Source of the DNA: Pseudomonas sp. P5_109
Lineage (GTDB): Bacteria > Pseudomonadota > Gammaproteobacteria > Pseudomonadales > Pseudomonadaceae
NCBI RefSeq assembly: GCF_034009455.1
Contig: NZ_CP125380.1
Location: 6,615,001-6,679,000 of the forward strand
Length of the DNA stretch: 64,000 nucleotides
Reading direction: 5' to 3'
Shown one piece after another: positions 44,476 to 52,051 of this stretch. The stretch's first letter is position 1, and each line of letters starts with the position of its first letter. Under the pieces are notes generated by a model that had not been told where the DNA came from, did no database searches, and saw only the letters and a program-made list of their open reading frames with translations. The position numbers and the translations under genes were made by a program.

Positions 44476-45051
44476 ATGCGCTTTCTGCCTGGCCTGATCT
44501 GCCTGCTACCCCTTTTGAGCCCGTTGGCTCACGCCGAACTGATTGATGACATCAACGACCGGGGTGAATTGCGCATTGCCGTTGAAGCCAATACCCCCCC
44601 GTTCAACTTCAAGGATGACGACAAGCTCACCGGCTTCGAAGTCGAACTGGGCCAACTGCTGGCAAGTGAGCTCGATGTCCGGGCCGACTTTGTCGTCACC
44701 GACGGCAGCGACCTGCTGACCGGCGTCGAAAGCGGCAAATACGACATCGCCATCAACCACATAGCAGTGACCCCGGATCTCAGGGATCGTTTCGACTTCA
44801 GCGAACCTTACGTTCAAACCCATGCGCAATTGATCGCGCAGAAAGAAGAGCCACGCTCCATTCTGCTGGTGCAGTCGCTGACAGAAGAGAAGCCCAAAAC
44901 CAACCCGGCCGTGAGCCTGGCGATTCCGTTTCAGAAAGGTAATCCGGCGTTCCATGCCAGCCTGGAAAACGCCCTGCAGCGGATCAAGGATGACGGGAGA
45001 TTGCACGCGCTGGAGCAGAAGTGGTTGGGGAAGGAAGCGGACCTGAAGTGA
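44476..45051 (+). CDS. Short periplasmic solute-binding protein (family 3)
   Basis: A 191-residue protein with a signal peptide (LLPLLSPLAHA). The N-terminal lobe is a normal family-3 domain: LRIAVEANTPPFNFKDDDKL, GFEVELGQLLA and YDIAINHIAVTPDLRDRFDFS. After YVQTHAQLIAQKEEPRS the usual second-lobe segment of about 60 residues is missing, and the chain goes straight to AIPFQKGNPAFHASLENALQ. AAAGGAG precedes the ATG at 44476. No permease is adjacent, so an orphan or sensor role is possible. Confidence 0.8.
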   Translation: MRFLPGLICLLPLLSPLAHAELIDDINDRGELRIAVEANTPPFNFKDDDKLTGFEVELGQLLASELDVRADFVVTDGSDLLTGVESGKYDIAINHIAVTPDLRDRFDFSEPYVQTHAQLIAQKEEPRSILLVQSLTEEKPKTNPAVSLAIPFQKGNPAFHASLENALQRIKDDGRLHALEQKWLGKEADLK

Positions 45052-45061
45052 AAGCAAAACC

Positions 45062-45151
45062 TGTGGGAGCGGGCTTGCTCGCGAAAGCGTTGTGTCAGTC
45101 AACATATGTTGCAACTGACAGGGCCCCTTCGCGAGCAAGCCCGCTCCCACA
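45062..45151. repeat. REP pair
   Basis: An inverted REP pair between convergent genes. Confidence 0.88.
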
Positions 45152-45169
45152 TGGGTTACAGGTTGGTGG

Positions 45170-45655
45170 CTAGACCAGCGCAGCCAATGCCTGCGCCGCT
45201 TGCGCCAACTCCAACTCACTGAACACCTGCACCCCATGGCGCTTGAGCAGCGCCGCCGTCACGCCCTCGCCGCGGACCTTCACGCCGCTGAACGTCCCGT
45301 CATAGGTCAGCAGATTGCCGCACGACGGGCTATTGGCCTTGAGGATGGCGATGCGGATGCCATGTTTTTGCACCAGTTCCAGTGCCTGATACGCCCCCGA
45401 CAGAAACTGCGCACTGACGTCCTCGCCTTCGGTAGTGATCACCAACGCCTGGCCATCGAGGACTTGCGCGCCCTGCCCACCTGGAATCTCCGCTGCCGCC
45501 CGAGGCGTCGGCAATCCACCGGCGACCTCCGGGCACAACGGCACGATCCGGCCCTCATCAAGCCACTGCTGAAGCTGATCGAACGGCCCGCTGGCCCCGC
45601 CGTCGTAACGAACCCGGTGGCCCAACAGGCAACGGCTGACGAGAATTTTCCGCAT
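45170..45655 (-). CDS. DUF523 protein
   Basis: A 161-residue protein starting MRKILVSRCLLGHRVRYDGG, with VPLCPEVAGGLPTPRAAAEI and ILKANSPSCG. The conserved Cys residues (SRCLLG, LCPE, SPSCG) are the DUF523 pattern and could bind a metal or cluster. It is 2 bp from the upstream oxygenase gene and likely co-transcribed. Function unknown. Confidence 0.88.
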   Translation of the reverse strand: MRKILVSRCLLGHRVRYDGGASGPFDQLQQWLDEGRIVPLCPEVAGGLPTPRAAAEIPGGQGAQVLDGQALVITTEGEDVSAQFLSGAYQALELVQKHGIRIAILKANSPSCGNLLTYDGTFSGVKVRGEGVTAALLKRHGVQVFSELELAQAAQALAALV

Positions 45656-45657
45656 GA

Positions 45658-46290
45658 TCAGAACGGCTCGTTGCCGCGCCGACGAAACCAGCCGGTCAGC
45701 GACAGGCGATCGCGGGTCGCGGGCAAAACTTCGTGGGGGACTTCGCCGGAGAGAAACACCACCAGGCAGCCGCCGGTAGGCTGCACGTCGTGGACACGAT
45801 CGTTATCGAGGTACATGCGCAACTGACCACCGTGTTCGGGAAGCCAGCCGTCATTGAGATAAACCACCGCCGAAACCATGCGTCGGTCGTCATCGCGAAA
45901 GCGGTCGACATGCCTCAGGTAGAACGCCCCTGGCGGGTACATCGCAAAATGGCTTTCGAAATCCTCGAGGCCGAGAAACAGACCGCGATTGATTGCCTCG
46001 CGCAGGCTGTCCATCAGATTCAGGTAGCTGTCGCACGCCTCGGCCTGGCCGGGGTCGATCCACTGGATATGGTCGCCACGAATCCCTTCGCGGATCTCCG
46101 ATGACGGCCCACGGCCCACGGCGGCCGGAGCCAGTTCACCCTCGGCAGCACGTTTGCGACACTCGGCCGCCAGCGCCCGGGTCAGATCCAGCGGCAGGAA
46201 AATATTCTGCTGCGACCAGCCGTGTTCGGCCAGGTCGTCGACGATTCGTAACAGCAGCGGGTGATCAGAGGATATTTGCATGGCGCGCAT
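45658..46290 (-). CDS. 2-Oxoglutarate/Fe(II)-dependent prolyl hydroxylase-like protein
   Basis: A 210-residue oxygenase. The iron facial triad is HVD in FYLRHVDRFRDDDRR and a distal His in GEVPHEVLPATRDRLSLTGW, whose Arg binds 2-oxoglutarate. It resembles bacterial prolyl hydroxylases such as the P. putida enzyme acting on EF-Tu; that substrate is an inference here. It precedes the DUF523 gene. Confidence 0.85.
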   Translation of the reverse strand: MRAMQISSDHPLLLRIVDDLAEHGWSQQNIFLPLDLTRALAAECRKRAAEGELAPAAVGRGPSSEIREGIRGDHIQWIDPGQAEACDSYLNLMDSLREAINRGLFLGLEDFESHFAMYPPGAFYLRHVDRFRDDDRRMVSAVVYLNDGWLPEHGGQLRMYLDNDRVHDVQPTGGCLVVFLSGEVPHEVLPATRDRLSLTGWFRRRGNEPF

Positions 46291-46398
46291 AGTATTCCTG
46301 TGCCCGGAAATCCGACAGAGCCGCGCAGCGGGTTGATACGAATTCTCGACAAGTACCGATACCCCACGGAGAATAGTCGCCTGCTGAGTGGAGTCCCT

Positions 46399-47151
46399 AT
46401 GCGCCGTTTGCTTTTATCACTGCTGATGTTCTGCGTTTTGCCCGCCTGGGCAGACGGCCACGACCAGTTGTACAAGGTCGCCGGCTGGCCGGAACAACGC
46501 GCGCATTTCAGCGACGCCCTCTCGGCTGCTCAACAACGCTACCAGGGCAGCCTGCCTCCGGCGGTGTTTCAGGCACTGGTCAGCAACAGCAATCAGCGTT
46601 TTGCCGCCCAGGCCGTGGACCAGCGCGCCGAAGCGCAATTGCGCAAAAATCTCGCCGATCCCAAACCCGCGCTGACGTTTTTCCAGTCGCCCCTGGGCAA
46701 GAAAATTGTCGCCGCCGAGCTGCTGGCGACCCGCCGCGACCAACTGGCGAAAAACGCCAAGGGTCTGCCGAAGATGCAGGCCAGCGACAGCCGCCTGCTG
46801 ATCATCGGCCATTTGGCACAAGCGCTGCCCGCACGCGAGGCTGGCGCGGAAGTCAGCCTGGCGATTGCCGGCGTTGCCGCCGACAGTTTGAGTTCGATGA
46901 TCCCGGGGTTGCTGGGTGCCGGTCAGGCCCAGGGCATGCTCAACGGCCAGCGCCAGCGCCTGATGGACCAGATCGGCAGCGACCTGAACAACACGCTGCT
47001 GTATGTCTATCGCGAGCTGTCGGATGAAGAGCTGGAGGAGTTCGCGACCTTTGCCGAATCGACGCAAGGCCAGGCTTATTATCAAGCGGCGCTGGCGGCG
47101 ATTCGGGCGGGGTTGGCGGTAGGGCAGAGCAATTCAAACCTGACCCAGTGA
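46399..47151 (+). CDS. DUF2059 exported protein
   Basis: A 250-residue protein with signal peptide LLLSLLMFCVLPAWA. The C-terminal part LSDEELEEFATFAESTQGQA and YYQAALAAI is the DUF2059 signature. GGAG lies upstream of the ATG at 46399. Role unknown. Confidence 0.85.
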   Translation: MRRLLLSLLMFCVLPAWADGHDQLYKVAGWPEQRAHFSDALSAAQQRYQGSLPPAVFQALVSNSNQRFAAQAVDQRAEAQLRKNLADPKPALTFFQSPLGKKIVAAELLATRRDQLAKNAKGLPKMQASDSRLLIIGHLAQALPAREAGAEVSLAIAGVAADSLSSMIPGLLGAGQAQGMLNGQRQRLMDQIGSDLNNTLLYVYRELSDEELEEFATFAESTQGQAYYQAALAAIRAGLAVGQSNSNLTQ

Positions 47152-47174
47152 ACTTCGCTGTCAGATAGATCGCC

Positions 47175-47247
47175 TTCGCGAGCAAGCCCGCTCCCACAGT
47201 GGATCTGAGTACGCCGGCCCATTGTGGGAGCGAGCTTGCCCGCGAAA
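47175..47247. repeat. REP pair
   Basis: An inverted REP pair between convergent genes; the right arm has the variant GAGCTTGCCCGCGAA. Confidence 0.86.
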
Positions 47248-47262
47248 GGGCCGGAACAGGCG

Positions 47263-48210
47263 CTAGAGATTCCGCCCCTTGATCCGCTTGGTCAAAAACC
47301 CGAAATACTCCGTTCGCATCACCAACGTCTCATTCGCCAGATGATGCCGCGCCTCGGGCAGCATCAACACTTGCGGCCGATCAAACTTGCTCCGCAACAC
47401 CTCCAGGTTGTGCTCCCAATCCACCGTCATGTCGGCCTGCCCCTGCACGATCAGCGGCCGACGGCTACTCATGGGCGCTGCCTCGATGCGTTTGATCCAG
47501 CGCGCCAACGCCCCCACCCAGGCGGTCGGCAGACGCAGCGGCTGCAACGGATCGGCTTGCAGGAACGGCAAAAATGCCGGGTCGTTGGAGTTCTCGCTGA
47601 AGCGCCGGGCGATGGCTTTGACGAAAGGCTTGAGCACGTAGTAACTCAGCTGCGACCAACCCCACGCCCGCGGCCGCACCAGCGGCGACAACAGAATCAC
47701 CTGCCCCTGGGCCGGGCTGCTCGCCCCCGCATTCAACACATGATCGATCACGATTGCCCCACCGGTACTCTGCCCACACAGGTGCCACGGTTGCGGCAGG
47801 TCAAGGGATTGCGCCTCACTGAACAAGCCTTGCAAGGTGTCCTGGTACTCGGCGAAATCCTTGATGCTGGCCCGCTCGCCACTGGACAGCCCATGCCCCG
47901 GCAAGTCGCAGGCAATCACCGCGAAGCCCTGGTCCAGCGCCCACTCGATCACATGCCGGTAGAGCCCGGTGTGGTCGTAGAAACCGTGGATGACAAATAG
48001 CGTCGCCTTGGCTCGCTCGGGCCACCAGAACTGGCTGACCAGTTCATATCCATCGACCTCGAATCGCCCAAGGCCACTGCGCACCTGACGCGGCGCGAAA
48101 TCCAGCCCGTAGAATCGCTGGTAGGCCTGCGCCTGCGCCGACAACGGCTGCCCGGCCGCCAATGGCAGCAGACTTGCACGTAGAAGATCAGGGTCGAAAG
48201 TAGCCGGCAT
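47263..48210 (-). CDS. Alpha/beta hydrolase (lysophospholipase-like)
   Basis: A 315-residue serine hydrolase. The oxyanion region is FVIHGFYDHTGLYR, followed by CDLPGHGLSSGER, the nucleophile elbow CGQSTGGAIVIDH and a late His in LPEARHHLANE. It resembles monoglyceride lipase/PldB-like hydrolases. No signal peptide, so cytoplasmic. Natural substrate unknown. Confidence 0.88.
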   Translation of the reverse strand: MPATFDPDLLRASLLPLAAGQPLSAQAQAYQRFYGLDFAPRQVRSGLGRFEVDGYELVSQFWWPERAKATLFVIHGFYDHTGLYRHVIEWALDQGFAVIACDLPGHGLSSGERASIKDFAEYQDTLQGLFSEAQSLDLPQPWHLCGQSTGGAIVIDHVLNAGASSPAQGQVILLSPLVRPRAWGWSQLSYYVLKPFVKAIARRFSENSNDPAFLPFLQADPLQPLRLPTAWVGALARWIKRIEAAPMSSRRPLIVQGQADMTVDWEHNLEVLRSKFDRPQVLMLPEARHHLANETLVMRTEYFGFLTKRIKGRNL

Positions 48211-48306
48211 GGACGATTCCAGAACGTGAAACAGACTTTATAGGCCTGCGATATTCTTCTGTCGCGGCAAGCATGGCAAGCTAGCCGACCTTCGAGGATC
48301 GAACCG

Positions 48307-48894
48307 ATGCGCCCGCCCTTTCGCGCCACATTGTTTGCCAGCCTGCTCGCCGTGGTGTGTGCCGGCGTCTTGTGGGCGGCGTACGACTGGTTCCAGGGGC
48401 GTTACCTGCGGGCGTTCAGCGAGCACACGGCGATGTTTTCCGGCGATCCGCTGCGCCTTCCCGAAGCTCTCGCCGGCCCTGGCGCCATCCGCCTGGTGCA
48501 TTTCTGGGACCCGGCCTGCCCGTGCAATGTCGGCAATCAACAACACCTGACCGAACTGGTCGAGCGCTACGTCCCCCATGGCGTGGAATTCTATGCCGTG
48601 CAAAAACCCGGCAGTCACGGCCAGTTGCCGGGCACCTTGAGCAGCCTCAAGTCCATCGACATCCTGCCCGGCTCCGAACAGATCCCCGCCAGCCCGGCCG
48701 TGGCGATCTGGGATCGCAGCGGCAAACTGGCGTACTTCGGCCCCTACAGCGAAGGCTTGACCTGCAACTCCAGCAACAGCTTTATCGAACCGATCCTGCA
48801 AGCGCTGGATGAGGGGCGTGCGGTGAGTGCCACGCATACGCTGGCGGTGGGGTGTTACTGCCCGTGGATTGGCAATGAGAGAGCCAATCGCTAG
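48307..48894 (+). CDS. DUF6436 thioredoxin-like membrane-anchored protein
   Basis: A 195-residue protein with an N-terminal membrane segment (LFASLLAVVCAGVLWAAYDW). The soluble part has FWDPACPCNVGNQQHL, a CxC site in place of the usual CxxC, and a C-terminal GCYCPW. The order fits a periplasmic redox or metal-handling thioredoxin-like domain. Divergent from the hydrolase gene. Confidence 0.8.
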   Translation: MRPPFRATLFASLLAVVCAGVLWAAYDWFQGRYLRAFSEHTAMFSGDPLRLPEALAGPGAIRLVHFWDPACPCNVGNQQHLTELVERYVPHGVEFYAVQKPGSHGQLPGTLSSLKSIDILPGSEQIPASPAVAIWDRSGKLAYFGPYSEGLTCNSSNSFIEPILQALDEGRAVSATHTLAVGCYCPWIGNERANR

Positions 48895-48907
48895 TCAGCC
48901 GATAAAA

Positions 48908-48950
48908 GAAATGGTCTTGCCGTCAGTTAACGGCAAGACCATTTTTTTTG
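48908..48950. terminator. Strong bidirectional terminator
   Basis: A 14-bp perfect stem (AATGGTCTTGCCGT / ACGGCAAGACCATT) with loop CAGTTA and a T run. It lies between the convergent DUF6436 gene and the bacteriocin immunity gene and can serve both. Confidence 0.92.
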
Positions 48951-48960
48951 AATCAAGAGC

Positions 48961-49212
48961 TTAAACCGTTTTAAATCCTGGCTTTCCGTTCGCTGCCCGC
49001 CATGCTTTCACCTCTGCCACTACTGCCACCGGCCCACTCTTCCCGGCCTCTGGATAAAACAACAAATCGGACCCAGATGGGTGTTCGGTCAGGGCCTTAA
49101 ACTCTAAAATCGCGTCAGTGTGTTCCTCTTCCGTATCATATTCATCATTATATACTTTCGTAACAAACCTCAAAAACTCGCCCTCTGACATCTCACTTAT
49201 TAACTTACTCAT
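48961..49212 (-). CDS. Bacteriocin DNase immunity protein (colicin E/pyocin type)
   Basis: An 83-residue acidic helical protein. The family pattern is clear: SEGEFLRFVTKVYNDEYDTE, FKALTEHPSGSDLLFYP and VKAWRAANGKPGFK. It binds the HNH DNase domain of the adjacent toxin and blocks it. Its ATG overlaps the toxin stop (ATGAGTAA), ensuring co-translation. Confidence 0.94.
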   Translation of the reverse strand: MSKLISEMSEGEFLRFVTKVYNDEYDTEEEHTDAILEFKALTEHPSGSDLLFYPEAGKSGPVAVVAEVKAWRAANGKPGFKTV

Positions 49213-51712
49213 TTTTTGACCCCTTATGAGTTTCAATATGATTTTTCGGAGTAACTGCATTAATATTGTCAATATCGTATACACCACCACCTTCGGAGAT
49301 ATACTTCTTATGATGCAGTTCAAACCTCACTCGCCTACCCACCTGCTCACTCTCTTTTGCAATAGGTGCTCGACCCTTCTTCATTGTAGCCAAAACACCA
49401 ACATCAAAATGTTTAGCTAACTCAGGATCATTAGAGACTGCTTTCCAAAAAGTCTCTCGAAACGCCCTGAAATTTTTAAACTCCCTGCCTCTCAGTTGAT
49501 CGGCAATCTGCGACGGAACAGGTGCACCCTCACCCAGCGACGCAGCCCCAAGCCAGATCCCCGATACAGGCTGACCAAAACCTGTCGCAACACCCGGATC
49601 TTCTCGCCGGTCCCGAAACATCGTATAGACCGGTGGCAGGCCAGAATCCACCGGAAAAACCGTAATAAAATCATCAAAACTGGCTTCGGAAACCGAAGGG
49701 AATGTATCGAGCCGTCCCTCAACCGGAGTCACCGTTGCCCCAGTGTAGACCGGTGGCACTGGCTGTTCAGCAGGTGAAATCGTCGAACTATTCCCTGGAT
49801 TGACGACAGGGGTCCATGTAAAGGTTCGTGGTGGTACATCCTCTGTGGTGACGGTATAGACGCTCTGTTTAGCGTTATAAGTAGCAGCAACTACGCTGAC
49901 TTTCGAAGGAACAGTCAGACCATCCGTCTTGACGACAAAAAGCTCTGACTTCCCATCCGCAGCAGTCTTCGAGCTAACCCGATAAGGTAAATCAACAGTT
50001 CCGCCAGCAGCAGCGACGGCGTTTAAATTTTGCCCAATGTCAGGTGCAAGGTCCGAGAGAGGTGTACTGAAAGCATAACGTTTAGGTAATTCGCCATTAC
50101 CCAACTTCGATGAGTAGAACAGTGCTGAAACACCTACAACAACCCCGGCCCCAACACCTGCGACAACACCTCCCAAATTTGAAATTGCCGCACGGATACC
50201 CGCTTGCAGAGTTACCGAAGCTGCCTCAATAACAGCAACGGTTCCCGCCGAGGTCATAAACAACGGTCCTGCCGCTGACGCAGCACCTGAGGCACGGAAC
50301 GTGTTGGCGCTTCGAATAGCCTCTGTTGCTGCACGTGCCTGCTCATCAGCAATACGCTTGGCTTCAGCTTCTGCCGCAATACGAGCTTGTTCAGCAGCTA
50401 CACGCATTGCTTCAGCCTCTGCCGCAATACGAGCTTGTTCAGCAGCTACACGCATTGCTTCAGCCTCTGCCGCAATACGAGTTTGTTCAGCAGCTACACG
50501 CATTGCTTCAGCCTCTGCCGCAATACGAGCTTGTTCTTGTAGATAACGAGCTTCCTGCTCCGCTGCAATACGTAACTGCTCTTCCAAACTCTCCGCTTCT
50601 TGGGCGCGAGCAATCAACCCAGAAAAGGCAACTGTTGTTTCCCATAAATATCGAAGGTTTTCTGAGTGAAGAAGCGCTACATGGTAATCTTGCCAGCGCT
50701 TTCCAATATTCGTATTGGCCTGAAAGTCCACCAGATTATTAAGAGCCTCGTGCTCAGGCTTGCTTAATGGTGCATTTATATTTGGGTTTGCCTTTACGTA
50801 AGGGCGGACAGCAGCCCACTCCGAATTAAATATCTGATCTGTCGCCGCTTTATAATGAATGAGCGATTGAGATAGGCTACGCCCTCCTATCGAACCTGCT
50901 ACTGCAACAATTCTTTCAGCGAGAAATACAGGCAACAGTTGAAAGCGAATGTTTGTTTCCAAATTGACAACTGAAAGTCTTTCTGCCGCAAGACGCCTCT
51001 GACCGTCTCTATCATTCGAAACCCCGGCATTTGCCTGGTCTTTTTTCATAGACAGTTCTGGGAGCTGATTGGCCAGAACATGCATCCCCAACGAAAGACG
51101 TTTAAGCTCTAACGCAGCACGATGCGCCTTGTCTATTGCATCATAGGCACCCACGAAACTTGGCTGATTCAAGTCCAGGCTTTCATGGAGCTTCTTGAAG
51201 GACAACTCCTTCATCAAAAAAAATGGATTATGACCGTAAAGCGAGTGTGCGACTTCGTTATGGGCTCGGTATTCTGTTGCTTTTGATTGGATTGCCTTAA
51301 TAGTTACTTCCTGATCTATTTTGGCCGTTTCCGCTAACGAGAGAGCGCGCCCCATTTTGGCTGCTTGCTTTTCATGCTCTATTTCTCTTTTAGTTGTCTC
51401 TGCAAGCCTATTAAAAATTTCTACGTATTCACTATCTATGTATTCCTTATTTACTTTCTGCTCCAACATCAGATCATCCCATATGAAAGGAGTAATCGGA
51501 CGGAGCTTCCCAGAGCCAGCACCGGTACCTCTATGGGGGCCTTCATACGGCCCCCAGGCCCCTTTGAAATAACCACCGATATCCTGCCGCGATGGTTCCT
51601 TTTCGCTGATATATACTGGGCCAATCTCAAAAGAGCCTGGTCCTAACTTCCTATGAAACCCTAAATATTTTTCAGCATCATTCATATGACTTATCCATGT
51701 CAGTTTATCCAT
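49205..51712 (-). CDS. S-type pyocin, HNH DNase bacteriocin
   Basis: A protein of about 835 residues. N-terminal region (1-350) is mainly helical with unknown receptor-binding function; a coiled coil at about 390-470 holds four 16-residue repeats (RIAAEAEAMRVAAEQ); a Gly/Ala hydrophobic stretch follows (about 500-545); then a pyocin-S translocation domain, and a C-terminal DNase with SQIADQLRGREFKNFRAFRE, FWKAVSNDPELAKHF and RRVRFELHHKKYISEGGGVY ending in TPKNHIETHKG. Catalytic His residues are in ELHHKK and NHIETH. The ATG at 51712 is a guess; 51685 is possible. The region is AT-richer than its neighbours, a sign of transfer. Confidence 0.9.
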   Translation of the reverse strand: MDKLTWISHMNDAEKYLGFHRKLGPGSFEIGPVYISEKEPSRQDIGGYFKGAWGPYEGPHRGTGAGSGKLRPITPFIWDDLMLEQKVNKEYIDSEYVEIFNRLAETTKREIEHEKQAAKMGRALSLAETAKIDQEVTIKAIQSKATEYRAHNEVAHSLYGHNPFFLMKELSFKKLHESLDLNQPSFVGAYDAIDKAHRAALELKRLSLGMHVLANQLPELSMKKDQANAGVSNDRDGQRRLAAERLSVVNLETNIRFQLLPVFLAERIVAVAGSIGGRSLSQSLIHYKAATDQIFNSEWAAVRPYVKANPNINAPLSKPEHEALNNLVDFQANTNIGKRWQDYHVALLHSENLRYLWETTVAFSGLIARAQEAESLEEQLRIAAEQEARYLQEQARIAAEAEAMRVAAEQTRIAAEAEAMRVAAEQARIAAEAEAMRVAAEQARIAAEAEAKRIADEQARAATEAIRSANTFRASGAASAAGPLFMTSAGTVAVIEAASVTLQAGIRAAISNLGGVVAGVGAGVVVGVSALFYSSKLGNGELPKRYAFSTPLSDLAPDIGQNLNAVAAAGGTVDLPYRVSSKTAADGKSELFVVKTDGLTVPSKVSVVAATYNAKQSVYTVTTEDVPPRTFTWTPVVNPGNSSTISPAEQPVPPVYTGATVTPVEGRLDTFPSVSEASFDDFITVFPVDSGLPPVYTMFRDRREDPGVATGFGQPVSGIWLGAASLGEGAPVPSQIADQLRGREFKNFRAFRETFWKAVSNDPELAKHFDVGVLATMKKGRAPIAKESEQVGRRVRFELHHKKYISEGGGVYDIDNINAVTPKNHIETHKGSKNE
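50357..50548. repeat. Four tandem 48-bp repeats in the pyocin gene
   Basis: Units begin at 50357, 50405, 50453 and 50501 and differ by a few bases. They encode the 16-residue helical repeats of the toxin coiled coil. Near-identity suggests recent unit gain, so copy number may vary among strains. Confidence 0.88.
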
Positions 51713-51718
51713 ATTCAA

Positions 51719-52051
51719 ATAACGTCTTGAGTGCGTACCTTATTGTTCATTGGCGATTTTTGGCAGATAGCACTGACAAATTAGAGGGCAACATGCCGCC
51801 CTTTCTTTGACCATCAGATTGTATTTATCGTTATCAACGAAAAATATGTGACTACCAATACACCCCAACTTAAAGACTAAGATCCGCTGTAAAATATTGC
51901 AACATCACATCCTGTAGTAAAACTCCTAGAAGCCCGAAGGAAAATTCCTAATTAAAAATATTGCACGATTAATTCTCAAAGCACTACTATCGACAAGATC
52001 AAAACCATAAACTTTCCTCCCAATAATTCTAACAACATGGAACGGACTCTT
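51719..52051. other. Pyocin/acylase divergent gap
   Basis: About 330 bp of AT-rich DNA between the divergent pyocin and acylase genes. No gene is seen. On the pyocin strand one element ATTGGTAGTCAC (51850 area) resembles a PrtN P-box unit (ATTGnnnGTnnn), but I find no tandem partner. Confidence 0.45.

Noticed and set aside
51719..52051. A LexA or PrtN site controlling the pyocin
   Set aside because: No CTGT-N8-ACAG dyad was found, and only a single P-box-like unit is visible, which is too weak.
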